From the NCBI GenBank assembly GCA_020086605.1, contig JACBWW010000087.1, positions 412,194 through 476,193 on the forward strand: DNA of 64,000 bases. The letters are read 5' to 3'. Origin of the DNA: Lanius collurio. Its lineage: Eukaryota; Chordata; Aves; Passeriformes; Laniidae. Under the pieces are notes generated by a model. That model was not told the origin of the DNA. It saw only the letters and a list, made by a program, of their open reading frames with translations, and ran no database searches. Below, piece by piece: positions 45,581 to 57,800 of this stretch. The position numbers were made by a program, and so were the translations under genes. Positions within the stretch are counted from its first letter, which is position 1; each line of letters opens with the position of its first letter.

Positions 45581-47649
45581 CAGACAGCCGCTCCACTTTC
45601 TTCCCATGCTCTGCTTCTCCTTATCCCCTGGAATCTGAGTGCTGAAAACCTTTCTCCCTCATACCTCCCTGCTCCCAGAGAGGCTCCCTGCCTGGAAACA
45701 GCCAGGGAGTTCATTTCCCCACAGTCAGAGCCACATGGAGCAAATTATCCTTGTCCCTGGCTCTTGCCGTGTCACCAGCCCGTGGCTGGCAGCGCCCCTG
45801 GGGCTGCCCGTGCTGCCCCCAGCCCGGAGCTGTGCCCGAGCCCCGGGCAGCGCAGCCGCCCCGCAGCCGCCCGCAGCTCCCTGGGAATTCTCAGCAGGAA
45901 AAACCTGCCGCTGCCTCGTGCCGTAGCATTTGCAATGATTGCCTTTTTTTTTTTTTTTTTTTTTTTCCGTGGTTGCTGCTCGCAGCCTTTTTGTCAGGGT
46001 GATTCACTCCCCGGGGCTCGGCGGCAGCTGGAGCGTGCCCAGGGTAACCATGGTGCCAGAGTCCCCGTGGGTTACCTGAATCCCCGCGGCGCCTTCTCCA
46101 TGTGCCCTTTTGAAGGCGGGACCATCCAGCACTGGGGCAGAACCCCGTGGGTGCCGTGTGGGGAACCACCACGCCAGACCGGGAACAGCGGTGGGCTGAG
46201 CAGGCAGCAGCCCCGGGGCTGGCAGCGGCCCCATCCCCGGAGCGATCCCTCCCCGGGGTGACGGCACAGCGGCACACGCGGCACCGGCCACCTCCAGCCC
46301 CGGGTGGAGTGAAGTTGCTGTGGCAACAATAACTTATGTAATCCACCCCGCTCGGCTGCAGGTGTGGGGAGGAAATTGTGCTATTTTCGAAGTTTCATTA
46401 GGTTCCTTCTTAATTACCAGCGTGGCATCGCTGGGTCACGCGCCCGGGCACAGGGACGGAGGGTGGGGACGGGGCAGCGATGGCCGGGACGGTGACGGCC
46501 GCGCCAGGGACAACCGAGGGCAGTGATGGCCAGGGCAGCAGTGGCTGGAGCAGTGGTGTCCGAGGGCAGTGACAGCAGCTGCACCGAGGGACAGTTCCGG
46601 CCACCAGCTCGTGGACACTCTCCTTGCTCCCGAAATGCCGTCCCCGTGGGTGCGGCGGCTGCCAGGGAGGGACAAGGGAGGGAGGTGCTGCAGGGCAGCA
46701 TAACTGCCCAGGGAGGGGAACGGGGCACTGCAGGGCCACCGAGAGCTGCCACATCCTCAGCGACTCGGGAAGCCTCTGGTGACATGGAGAGAAGAGGAAT
46801 AAAGGTGGGTTAGGGTGGATTGTGTGGTGCGTTTGAGTGGAATGTGTCACTGGGCAGCACAGAGAGGAGGAAGCAGAGGGACCATTATGGCACCAGTGCT
46901 GGGTTTTGCCACAGTCCCTGAGAACATGCCTGGAGTTTCCTAAGGAAGATCCAGCTCCAGCTGCTCCAGGTGGTCTCTGGGTTCTCTTGGCACTGCCAGA
47001 GCAGGAGAGACCAGGCAGGGAACACGACCAGGCTGAAGAAGCCACCTCCATCTCCATCTCACCTCTTTATCCTCTCAGTCCCACTGGCTCTCCAGCAGCC
47101 CCTGGCTCTCTGTTCCTCCTTTTTGGTCTGTGCTGAAGGGGAAGGCTGAGCCCACCCACCCCTCGGAGCCCTGCACAGCCCGAGCGGGGCAGGTGTGTAC
47201 CCGAGTGTCACCGTGTTAATGAGATTCCCAGGAATTGCCTGTCCTGCGGCCCCGGGCAGATGGCTTCTCCATCGGAGCCCTGACATCACTGCAAGCACTC
47301 CCAGTGCTGAGCCAGGAAGTTTTTATTTCTAAAATAATCTAAACGTGATTTTTCTAACATCTGGGGATCACTGGGGAATCAGCCAGGTGGGGATTTGAGC
47401 CAAACCAACCCCCTGCAAGCACGGGACGTGTTTTCCCTGAACACCTCACTGAGTTCTGTCTCCTGCCCTCCTCGAGGGGGCCTCCTCAACCCCAGGGTGT
47501 CCCCCCACTTCCTTTTGAGCACCTCATTAAGGAGCTGGGCCAGCAAACCCCACATGAGTACCCAGGTCCTGGAGCATCCTCCCAAGCTCAGCCTCAGCGG
47601 CCCCTTCGCAGCGCAGCTGTTGCTCACCAGCATTCCAGCAGGTGCCTCG

Positions 47650-47860
47650 AACTGACAGTGAGTAGGTTTAGGTTAAACATTGGGAATAAATTCCTCCCCG
47701 TGAGGGTGGTGAGACTCTGGCACAGGTTTCCCACAGAAGCTGTGGCTGCCACATCCCTGGAAGGTTGGACAGGGCTTGGAGCCACCTGGGCTAGCAGAAT
47801 GTGTCCCATGAGCTTTAAGGTCCCTTCCAACCCAGCCCATTCCATGATTCTGTCACTGTT
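47650..47860 (+). mobile_element. CR1 LINE 3'-end copy
   Basis: The modules are in CR1 order: GGGAATAAATTCCTCCCCGT, GAGGGTGGTGAGACTCTGGC, AGAAGCTGTGGCTGCCACAT, GGGCTTGGAGCCACCTGGGC, TTAAGGTCCCTTCCAACCC and CCATGATTCTG at the tail. Confidence 0.92.
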
Positions 47861-49019
47861 GGTGCTGGTGGGAGCTGGTCCCTGAATCCTCCTTAGGTCA
47901 GGACTTCGAAGCTGTCCCTGGGCTGGAGACGTCCCGCTTGTGCCAGCAGCTCCCAGCAGTTAAATCCCTCTGAGTGCCACCAGCAAACTGAGCAAAGCCA
48001 TTTATTGGGGATTAACCAAGGATGAACAATTCAGGCCCTGGTTCTGCAGGGTGGAAGCTGCAGTGCTGGATCCAGCCATTCCCAGCCCCCACCTCACACC
48101 TGGGCGAGTGGGACTCACAAAGTGGGATGGGATGATTTCACCAAGGGGAAAACTGAGGCATGACAAAGTACCTGGCCTCTCATCATCCCAGGGTTTCCCT
48201 AATCCCATTAGAAGCAGAATCTGAGCAAGACTCTCAGCAGTGCAAGACGCTGTTCCCGAGAATTTGGGGACAGTTCGGCTCCCTGATGTGACACGTGTGT
48301 CACATTCTGCCTCGGAGCACCCGGCCCTGCCCACGCCGAGGGCCGCAGAGCCTGGGAACGGGGGTCTCATCCCTGGGGGCACCGATGGCAACCCCTAGAG
48401 GGACCCCAGGACCCCTCTGCTCCCACTCCCGCATCCCCCGTGGCCGTGGGATGCAGGCGGCAGGGAGGGGCTGTTGGTCGGTGTCCGGGACGCTCCTGCT
48501 GCCAGCAGCGCTCCTGGAGCTCGGCCACCTCTGGCTGGGGGACAGGCCCTGCCCCATGTCCCCTTCGTGTCCCCCGTGCCAGGCTCGGCCAGCACGGCTG
48601 CGGCGGCCGGAGGAGCCTCGGCTCTCCCGGGAGGCTCCCGGGGAGCGCAGGCACGGGGAGGAGCCGCAATGACGGAGGAAACGGGGAGTGGGTGGGAGAA
48701 CAAAGCGCTGCAGAGCTGTGGTGGGGCCCGGGAAGATGGAGGCACCGAGTGGGAATGAGGGATGCAGAGAGGTGGTGGCTGCCGGACGAGGGGAGGGGGC
48801 AGCGGGGCTGGCACCGGCCGTGGGACAGTCGGACACATCCGTACTGCCACCCCTGGGGACTGGGGAGGCTTGGGAGGGCTCCACAGCAAACCCAACCTCT
48901 GCCATGCCCCGCTGGGGGAGCAGAGCTGTGTGTTCTGGGGGAGCCCCAAAACGCACCGGGTCCCCCTCGCTGCCAGCCCGAGCCCCTGTCCCTCCTCACC
49001 TGCCCCAGCGCCTGTTCCA

Positions 49020-49140
49020 CGAGTGAGTAATGCTGAATTACAGCCCTAAGGAGCTCTCTGGGGATCCTTCGGAATAACAGGAATAGTTTATACGATTTGC
49101 ATAATTGGCATGATGGGATTTTGCATCACGTTGCTGAGCT
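49020..49140. promoter_or_regulatory. Octamer-bearing AT-rich block
   Basis: A perfect ATTTGCAT octamer at 49095-49102 is followed within about 25 bp by TTTTGCATCA, in an AT-rich island in GC-rich surroundings. This is POU-factor-like, by motif only. Confidence 0.3.
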
Positions 49141-52100
49141 CGGGGAAGCGTCCGGGGCAGAGCCGAGGTGCTGCTGGGGGCTGTGGGCACCTTGGGGGCT
49201 GTGGGCACCTTCCCTTCGTGGGGCTGCCTCCCTCCTGCCCAGCCCTGCCTGGGAAGGACCGGCCAGTCACAGCGGAGTGGCACAAGGGACAGGATCAGGT
49301 CCCGCTGCCATCCCCAGCCCGTGTCCCACTTCTGTCCCTCAAGCTGACCCTGGGCTGGTCGCAGCCCCACAGCCCCATCGGGCACGTTTGCCTGTCCCAT
49401 GGCCACCTCTGATGGCTGTGGCTGCCCAGCCCAGCTCCCAGGAAGCAGCAAAACGCTGGATCTCGGGCCTCAAGGACACGATGTCAAATTCCCACTGCTC
49501 CTGTTGCAGCCCCAAGGCCTCCCAGCTCCCTGCACGGCACCTCCAGCCTTCCCACAGGGACGCGGCTGCTCCTGATTCCAAGCCCAGCACAGCCCTGGGA
49601 CCGGTCTCCACTCGTTTCCTCTCTAATTAATTATGGAGCGTTGGGCTGTGGCTCCCCCAGCCCCGGAGCAGCCTGGCATCGCTCTGTGCTGGCCGAGCGG
49701 CAGCCACGGGCCGGGGACACAGGCTGGGCACCCATCCCGCAGCAGCGCTGGCCCTCGGGGACACCCGGGGTGGCCACGGCTTCATGCGCGACTTGAGGAG
49801 CCACATTCCAGCGCAGGGCAGGGCAGCCAGGGCCGTTTGGGGCAGCAAAAGTGGTGACACAGGGACAAGTGCCATCTCCCAGCGCTGCTTCCACCCATGT
49901 GCCGTGGGTCCCACGGCCCCCAGGAGGGGGAATTCTGGCTCCTACGTCAGACCAGGCCCTGCTGAGGCATTTCAGCCCCTGCCAAGCACCACCGTTCACC
50001 GGCAGCTCCCGTCTGGCACCACGAGCCAGCAAAGGTCACATTCCCGGCTGCGGCCGCGCCACGCTCGGACAGATCCGCTTTGTTCCCAGCACTGCTCTAA
50101 TTAGGAAATTGCGCTGATTTTTTTTTTTCCCACAGTTGAACTATCAAAACTTGGGCTTGTTCCCTGCCAAAGCCTCCCTGCCAAAGCCTCTCCTATTGCT
50201 CTGCTGGTGACTCAGAGTGACACCAGGGCACTGAAAATATGGAAGAGGGAAAGGGAGGGAGCCAGTGGCTGGTTCTGTGTGTCCGAGTGGGCAGTTGGGA
50301 TGGCGGGGGGGGGGCTGGCACAGCGAGGTTTGGGTGCAGAATGCAGCACCCCAGTGGTGCCCCCAAGTGTGGGCAGCACCCAAACCCTTGGGACCCCCAC
50401 GTGGGGCAGGGCAAGCTCAGGGTGTGGATGATGAAGAGGAGGAAGAGGAGGAAGATGAAAGATCCTCACCAAACCGCGCCTGGTCCGGAGACAGGGTTTG
50501 CCAGGGAGGGTGGGGGACAAGGGACAGGGTGAGTTCATTCCCCAGGGGTGGGAGCTGAGAGGGGACAGAGAGAGCCCTCAGGGCCTCCAAGCCCCTCATG
50601 CCAAGAAGCAGCAGGGCCCAGAGAAAAGGCCCATGATCCGACACCTCCGGGGTTGCCAGCTCCTTGTTTTGCTTTTCCACGGGTGTTCCAGGAACCATCA
50701 GAGGCAGCGGAGCATGACAACGTGTCAGGGGGTGCAGCCGTGTCAGGGGGTGCAGCTGTGTTAGCATGTGCAGCTGTTTGGGGCTGTGCAGCTGTTTGGG
50801 GGTGCGCTGGCAGCCCCCCTCCCCCAGCGTTGCCATCCAGCTGTGTTGGCATAGAAACTGCCAGGGCTCTGCCACCGCCTCCCATTACACAATTCCCTCA
50901 GAGCCCAGGGAAGAGGCTGCTGAGGAGGGGAGGCACCTCCTGGCCTTTGCCCCAATCCAGCTTGGTGTCAGCTCCCGGCACAGGACGGGGTGTGGGGGCT
51001 GGGGAGGATCCAGCACAGCCCCAGGGAACGGTGCTGGTGCAGCTCCACTGCTGCCTGGACACCAAGGAGTAAATCTATTTAAAGGCACTGCTGCTTGCAT
51101 AAGGCTGGCTGGAATTCCTGCTCCCTCCCAGTCTCATCCCTCGCTCCCAGGGGTGCGGGATGTTGCACAAAGGCTCTGAGCGGGCAGCGGTGCTGGTTGG
51201 ACAGATCCCATGGGATGGGACAGTGTCCCCATGGAACAGCGACCATCCCTGTGGAGAGGAGTGGGGAATGGGCAGCAACATCTCCCAGCAGAGCTCCTCG
51301 TCTCCCCCTTCCTCTGTACGGGGCCGAGATCCCACATTACCACCACACAAACCACGTTAAAGGCCATGGAGCTGCACTGAGCAGCGTGTTGGGAAGAGCA
51401 GAGAGATCCAGGAGGAGTGAGGGCTCCAGGAATGCTGAGATTCCCTGTCACTGTCACACGGGCTGTGCCTGCACAGACAGGTTGCCCTGGTGGCCAGAAC
51501 CTTTCCAGAGCCTCTGGAGAGGGGCCAGGGGGTCCAGGGAGGGCTCTGGGCACTGCGGGGGCAGCTGAGGCAGGAGCATGAGGTTTTTGTTCCTGTTCTC
51601 CAGGGTTTCATTAACAACGAGCAGCGCTGCCTCCACACTCCTCTAACTCAACATCTGGCTGACTCAAACACAGCTGGAAGAGCTCCGTGTGCAGCCCTCC
51701 CGGCGGGAGCTGGCTCCCACCCCGCTGCCACAGCTGAGGGGCACGGGGAGTGCTAATTACACACTCCAAACTCGGCACAGCTGCTTTCCCAGGGCCCCGG
51801 CAGGACGGGCCAGAGGGGCTGAGCTCCTGTCGGGGTCTGGCTGGTGCAGGCAGGGGGGAGCCGGGGGCGTCCCACTGCTCCCAGCAGCAGGAGAGACGTA
51901 AATGCAGAGTAACAAGGGAGCAGCTGGTGTCCAAGCATGGCCAGAGGCTCAGGAACATCTGAGGTGAGGCCTCACCCTGCACTGGGGCTGAGCATGGGGG
52001 TGGTGCTGTGCTGCTCCTGCCAACCATGCCCCCAGTCCCTGTGCCCATTCCAGTGGGGGATGGTCACACACGGGGGTCGGTGCTGGCTGGGGCAGGTGGT

Positions 52101-52561
52101 TGGACAACTCCACCGGGATGGAAGCACCAAGGCCTAGAGAGGGAGGCAAAACAGGCCAGGCCAGTGTGCTCCTTCAGGAGGGAGCCACAGGTCCATGTGA
52201 GCGCCGAGTCTGGGCACGGACTGGTCGTGGATCAGTTTGACAGTTCCAGAGTAATTCTTACAAAAGCCCTTCACGTGGCCTCGCTGTACACCCAAGGAGG
52301 AGAGGGCAGAGGCTCTCAGAAATCTCAGCCATGGCTGGTGCGGGGCTGTGCCAGGACTGTCCTGGCACTATGGGCTCCATCTGGGCCTCCCTGGGCCATC
52401 CAGGCACACAGGACCCAACGGGATTGTTTGTGTCACACACGGAGCCTGCTCTGAAATTTCCTGCCCACATCTCTCTCAGGGGCAGGAGCAGGGAGGGGAG
52501 GGAGGCAACTCCTGCTCGTCCAAAACACTCCCTGTGAAAACACGAGGATGAAGAGGAGTCG

Positions 52562-54755
52562 GTGGAACCACTGGAACCAGTTTATTGTCACAGCACAGCA
52601 CAGAGGTCACGGCCCATTCCCGGCTCTTCCTCCCAAGGAGACCCGGCCCAAGCTGCTGGGGCAGGGATTGGCAGAGGAAGCTGCGGCCAACCTGCTCCAA
52701 ACTTTCCTGCTGGATCAGTAAATGGCCTCTCCACTTTGGAAACAAACTGAAGGGGCTGAATTAACCCCTTCAGCACCAGCAGTGCTCCCTCTCCACACCC
52801 ACTTCCACCGGGAGCGCAGGCTCGTCTCTCCCGCTGCCAGGGCGTTCAGCAGAAAGAAAAGCGGAGCAGAGACTGCAGCACACCCTCCTCATCCCTCTGC
52901 CCCTCTCCCACAGCGATGCCAATCCCAGGGAACAGGGTTTTCCCAAAGCACCACCAGCAGAAGCTGCGTTCCCAGGACAGATCCCTTCCAGACCTTCCCG
53001 TGGATCCACATTAGTCAGGGGCACATTAAAGAGCCTGAGATCCGGCTGGCAACGGGCTGAAGGAGCCTTGAAGGGAAAACGCTGCCCAGAAATGCTCCTG
53101 CCAGTGCAGCACTGGTGAATCCAAGGCTCTCTCTGGTGGGAATGGGCTGCGTTGCAGCACAGCCGGGATGGAGCAGAGACAGCAAACCAGCGGGAGCAGA
53201 GCACGATCCTGTCCCTGGGAGGGCTGGGAGCAGGAGCTGGCTGTCCCAACAGCGGCTGGGCTGACCAGAGACACAGCCTTGGCATCATCCACTGCCCTGG
53301 TCAGCTCCAGAGGCAGCAGCTGCTTTGTCAGCCCTGTGCAAAAGAATTGGACTGTAGGCCTAGGTTTGTTACAGAACATCAGTTAGGGGAAGCAGCAGGA
53401 TTGCAAATGGGGCAGCCCCAGGACACTCACTGCCTTGGGGACACATGAGGAGGATGAGGATGCCCTGGCCAGTCTTTGGAACACAACGGAGAGGACACGG
53501 AGAGCATGACTCCACCCAGAGCTGCTGCTGGCCCAGCACCACGGGGGAGCATCCCACTCCCTGGGATCACTTCTTGTCTAGCACCAGATCCCACAACCCC
53601 AACAACAGCCACCCAAAGTCTCCAAGGACCCTCTGGTCCTTCTGCTGTCACAGAAATGCAGATTAAGGGTTGTGGCTTCAAGAACATAATAAATAAAGCT
53701 CTGCAATGTCCTGAAAAGCATCTGCAAGCTGGCAGGTGAGCTCCTTCCAAGAGCAGCCAAATCTGCCACCACCTGGCTGCCCAGGCAGTGTTCCAGACCT
53801 CCAGCATCCGGGGGAGCCGGCGCTGTCCTCAGAGGGGATGGGGCTCCCGGAGCCCTTTGGAGTGGTGATTTCTGGAGCTTCGGGCCCCGTGTCTGGCGCA
53901 GCACAAGCCCCAGGAAACGTCCGGCAGGAGCAGCTGGAGCAGTTCAAGTGATCCATCAGTCCATCCCGGCCAAAGGTGAGCTCTGATGCTGGAGCAGAGC
54001 CAACGAGGGAGGGATCCTGGCTCCGGACACAGGCAGGAGCTCCTTGCTGGCATCACAGGCGATTTCTGCCGGCCTGGGGCTGCTCAGCCCCACAGGGTTC
54101 CAGAGCTGGGGCTGATCCGTGGCCAGGGCCAACTCCTCAGCTCAGCAGATCAGGCTTTGTCTGCCAGAGCTGCGGCACCCAGGCCGAGCTTGGCCCAAAT
54201 CAAAGCCCTTTGGGCTGGTTCTGCATGAGCCAGAGCTGAGCCCAGCCCGGAGCTCATGTGGGAGCTCCCAGCCCCGGCACTGCCCAACGTGCAGCAGGAC
54301 AAGGACACAGCAGCCCCTCACAGATGGAACCAGGACAGAGGAGGGACAGAGGGACACAGACACCAGAGTGCTCCACAGGGCTCGTGCTCACCCAGCCCAT
54401 GCCCACATTCATGGCATTTCCTGTGATTTGGCCAGAGCAAAGGCAGATTGACCTCACCAGAATCAAACCTACAGAGCAAAATTTGGCTTTGGATGTTTCA
54501 GAGTTGCTGTTTAATCCCGAGACAGCGCAGCTGAGTGAGTTTGGAATTTAAGTTACAAAAAAGAAAGCACTAGAAAATAATCTTGATACAAGAGCAATAA
54601 TCAGCTGAGGTTCCCCACCCTGCGCAGGGAATCCTGCTCCACAATCCACCCAGCACAGCTGGGATGCTGCCAAGGCATTGCCTGTTCCCAGCACATGCTG
54701 GGAGAGCAAACTGTCCAGGGTGAAAGTTTCGTGGGGGAATCCCCAGCACTGGGAG
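52562..54755 (-). other. CHMP6: CHMP6 3' UTR (extent inferred)
   Basis: It follows the CHMP6 stop at 54756. Candidate 3' ends on the minus strand are ATTAAA at 54510-54515 (short form) and AATAAA at 52581-52586 (long form, about 2.2 kb). No coding is seen. Confidence 0.5.
52581..52586 (-). promoter_or_regulatory. CHMP6: Poly(A) signal AATAAA, CHMP6 distal
   Basis: Minus-strand AATAAA in GACAATAAACTGG, the first canonical hexamer after the CHMP6 stop. Confidence 0.5.
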
Positions 54756-54808
54756 TTAAGATGCTGCCACCAGCTCTGGCTTTGGCCTGTTCTTGATGGG
54801 TGACACCT
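54756..54808 (-). CDS. CHMP6: CHMP6 exon 8 (last coding)
   Basis: It encodes (E)VSPIKNRPKPELVAAS and a TAA at 54756-54758, after the acceptor CTTCCACAG. Confidence 0.96.
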
Positions 54809-57800
54809 CTGTGGAAGGAAAAGAAACTTGTTACAGAATCAGGGAATGCAAATATCCTGCAGCCATCTCCTGAGGAGGATCCAGGGCTCAGAGTCCACTC
54901 TGCAGAGCAGCAAACGCTTGCACAGCAACTGAACTAAGAGAAGTTGGTTATCAATAATCCCACATTCCCACGTGGAAATGCCCCTTTTGCACAGCACTGA
55001 AGAATTACAGACTTTCAGAACATGCCCAGCCCAGCAAAGAACCAGCCCAGGGACAGATCCTGAGCAGGAGCAGGGCAAGCCCTGCCCCCACCGCTGTGAC
55101 CCAACAGCCCCGGGCCATGTTTTGTTTGTGCTGACATCTGAGCCCTGTTTAGGAGTAAACAAGCTCCAAGGAAACCAGCCCCATTCCCCACATCCCCGGC
55201 TGCTCCAGGGCAGATTCCATACAGGGAAATGGCTTCTTCCAGCTCCTCTTTGCACAAGCACGGAGGTCCAGCTCCTGTGAGTGACGTTCAGGGCTCTGCT
55301 GTCCCAGAAGAGTCTTCACCAGTCTGAGTTTCCAGCTCCTCAGCACAGACATCTGATAAACCTCAGTGAGCTCCTTCCCTGCTGGGCAGGGCCACCAGGG
55401 CCTGTTTGGTCCCCTTCCTGGTGAGCTCTCCCACTTCCCAGCTGGAGTCCCACACAAATCCATCCATCAAGGTTCTGGATTGCTCAGGAACACTCAGGGA
55501 CCATCAGCTGTGTGGAGCTCGTGGTCTGACATTCCTGGAGCTGTGGAACCCCAGTGATCCTCATCCAGCTGGTTCCAAATCGCTGTGAAGTGAGGTGGGA
55601 AGAGCTCCCAGTCATCCCAAGCCTCAGGAGATCCAGTGCTGTGCAGGGTGAATCCAACATCCACAAAATCCCCGCTGTGATGGTGGGACAAGACCAGGGC
55701 TGTGGGAGGAAGCCTTGCCCGGGTCAAGCAAGGAAAGAATTCCATATGGAGCCTCCTGATGGAGCAAGGTGTCTCAGGGCAGGTACAGGATGTGACAAGA
55801 ACTGCAGATGTCACACGGGGTGCTCCCCAAGGGAATGACCAGATGCCAACAGAACAGAGAGCGGAGCCTCGGGTGCTTCTGGAGCGAGGGCTCAGCTGGG
55901 CCTGCTCCCACACCAGGAGCTGCTATTCCTTCCCCTTTTCCAGGACAACACTTACACTGGGACAGGGTCTCAGAGCACTGCACGGGACAGGAGCACGAGA
56001 AGCCAAAGCTGTGCAAGGAGAACATACCTGGGATCTTCTCTGGGAGTGGCTCCGAAGGAACTTCTGGAAGCTCCAACTGTTCCTGCAAGGACATTAAAGA
56101 CAACGTGTCACATGTGCCACAGGGCACAGCTGTGGGCAAGGACTGGGGGTGGCAACGTCCCAGACATCCCCCCAGACTGAGCTCTGAGAGCAGAAAAAGG
56201 TACTTTATCTGCTGTTACAGCTTCCTGAAAATGTGCATTTCAATCACAAGAACATCAACCCCACCTGAGTAATAGCATTTAATTCTTCTAGAATAGCATC
56301 TTCATCCTCCTCTGTGAGGCTGCCAGCCAGGAGCTCGTCTATTTGCTGTGCAAGAGAGGGAAGGACGTTACACTCCCAGCCTTTGGCACACCCAGGCAGC
56401 TCTGTGCTCCCAGCTCCCCCCATACACACCCTCTGGTACTCCACAGCATCCTGGGTCTCTCCTATTATCCTTTCCACTTCTTCTATGGACATAACCTGAA
56501 GGCAAGAGCCAAAATCCTGGTGTGGGAGGGGCCTGCAGGGAGGCAGCTCCAGCCAGGCCCCTCTGACCTGCCCCAGCCACACGCACCTGGTGCATTTTGT
56601 TCAGACACTCATTGCCTATTTTCAGGCCCTCAATGACCTTCATTTCAATCTGGGTGAATTCAATGTCCTGGACCTGGAATGGGAAGGAGAAAGGGAAGAG
56701 CCTGTCAGACTTTGGTCAGGCCCTGGCACAGGCTGCCCAGGGAATCTTGAAGGGATTGAACAGATGTGTGGATGTGGCAGCTGGGGACAGTGGTGGCCCT
56801 GGCAGTGCTGGAGAGCATGGGCTCCATGGGCTCAGAGGGCTCCTCCCACCGAATTAATTCCATGATTGCCATTCTTAGGCAGACACGGGCTGCCAGGACC
56901 ACCAGAGAAGCTGCAAGGAAGAATCAGCTGAGCTCTTTCTGTCCTGTCAATGGCACCAGCAGCAGGAAACATCCCCACAAAAAGCTCAGCACAGGCGGCT
57001 GCACCAGCAGGTCCAACAGCCCCCAAAGTGATTTCACCAGATTTTCCAGCTGTCAGTCCCAGATGAGACCTCCCCAAACCCAAGCACATCCAATTCTGAA
57101 ATGACAGTGCTGAGACAAGCCCAGGAAGTCCCCAGTGCAGCCATCCCCACTGTGAGTAACGTTTCAGCAATTTCCAAAACACACATTTAACACGGAGCCT
57201 GCAGATTCCAAACACACCACCCCATGTCTCCAGGGAAAAGTCGTGGCACACTTGCCCTTGGAGACAATTCTGGAGACATTTGCCCTTGGACTGAGGGCTA
57301 AACACCTGCCAGGACCTGCCAGTTGGAATGGAATTCCACGGGATCCAATGGGAGCCCCACCCCGGAACACCCCAAGGCCCTCACTCACCATCCGCTCCAG
57401 GTTGCTGATCTGGTTCTCTGTTTTATCCAGAAGCTGCTCCTGGTACCGTTTCTTCTTCAGCAGCAGCATGGCTTTCCTGAGGGACACACAAGAGAGGGAA
57501 ACTCAGCTTGGATGAAGCAAATAAAGCCTGAAAGAACCCCATCAAAGCCACACTTGTTCTGTGCTTCTGCTGAGAGGGGACAACTTGTGTGCAGCTGAAC
57601 TGGCAACCCTGAGCTGCTCCTGGGAAGAGCAAGGATGAGCAAATTGGATACTGGGAATAAACCCTTCCGTGGGAGGGTAAGCAGAACGTGGCACAGGGTG
57701 CCCAGAGCAGCTGTGGCTGCCCCTGGATCCCTGGCAGTGCCCAAGGCCTGGCTGGACGGGGCTTGGAGCAGCCTGGGATAGCAGAAGGTGTCCTTGCCCG

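Larger units (their letters stand above)
44261..52560. other. BAIAP2-CHMP6 intergenic region
   Basis: 8.3 kb in which I can support no protein-coding gene. It contains a 23-T run (45944-45966), a CR1 copy (about 47650-47860), AT-rich blocks near 45.37-45.58, 46.31-46.42 and 49.02-49.14 kb, an isolated minus-strand AATAAA (48001-48006) and a GAGGAA-rich stretch near 50430-50465. A noncoding transcript divergent from BAIAP2 is possible but not visible. Confidence 0.7.

Noticed and set aside
45944..45966. 23-T run as the poly(A) tail of a retrogene
   Set aside because: The adjacent sequence on the minus strand shows no recognisable mRNA or SINE body and no target-site duplication that I could see.
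48300..49030. Several GC-rich open frames of about 110-220 codons on both strands
   Set aside because: Multiple frames are open on both strands at once, as expected from composition; no start context, splice signals or recognisable domains.
50425..50470. Acidic-repeat coding (GAGGAAGAGGAGGAAG)
   Set aside because: A purine simple-sequence tract; both strands are open and no conserved flanking coding is seen.
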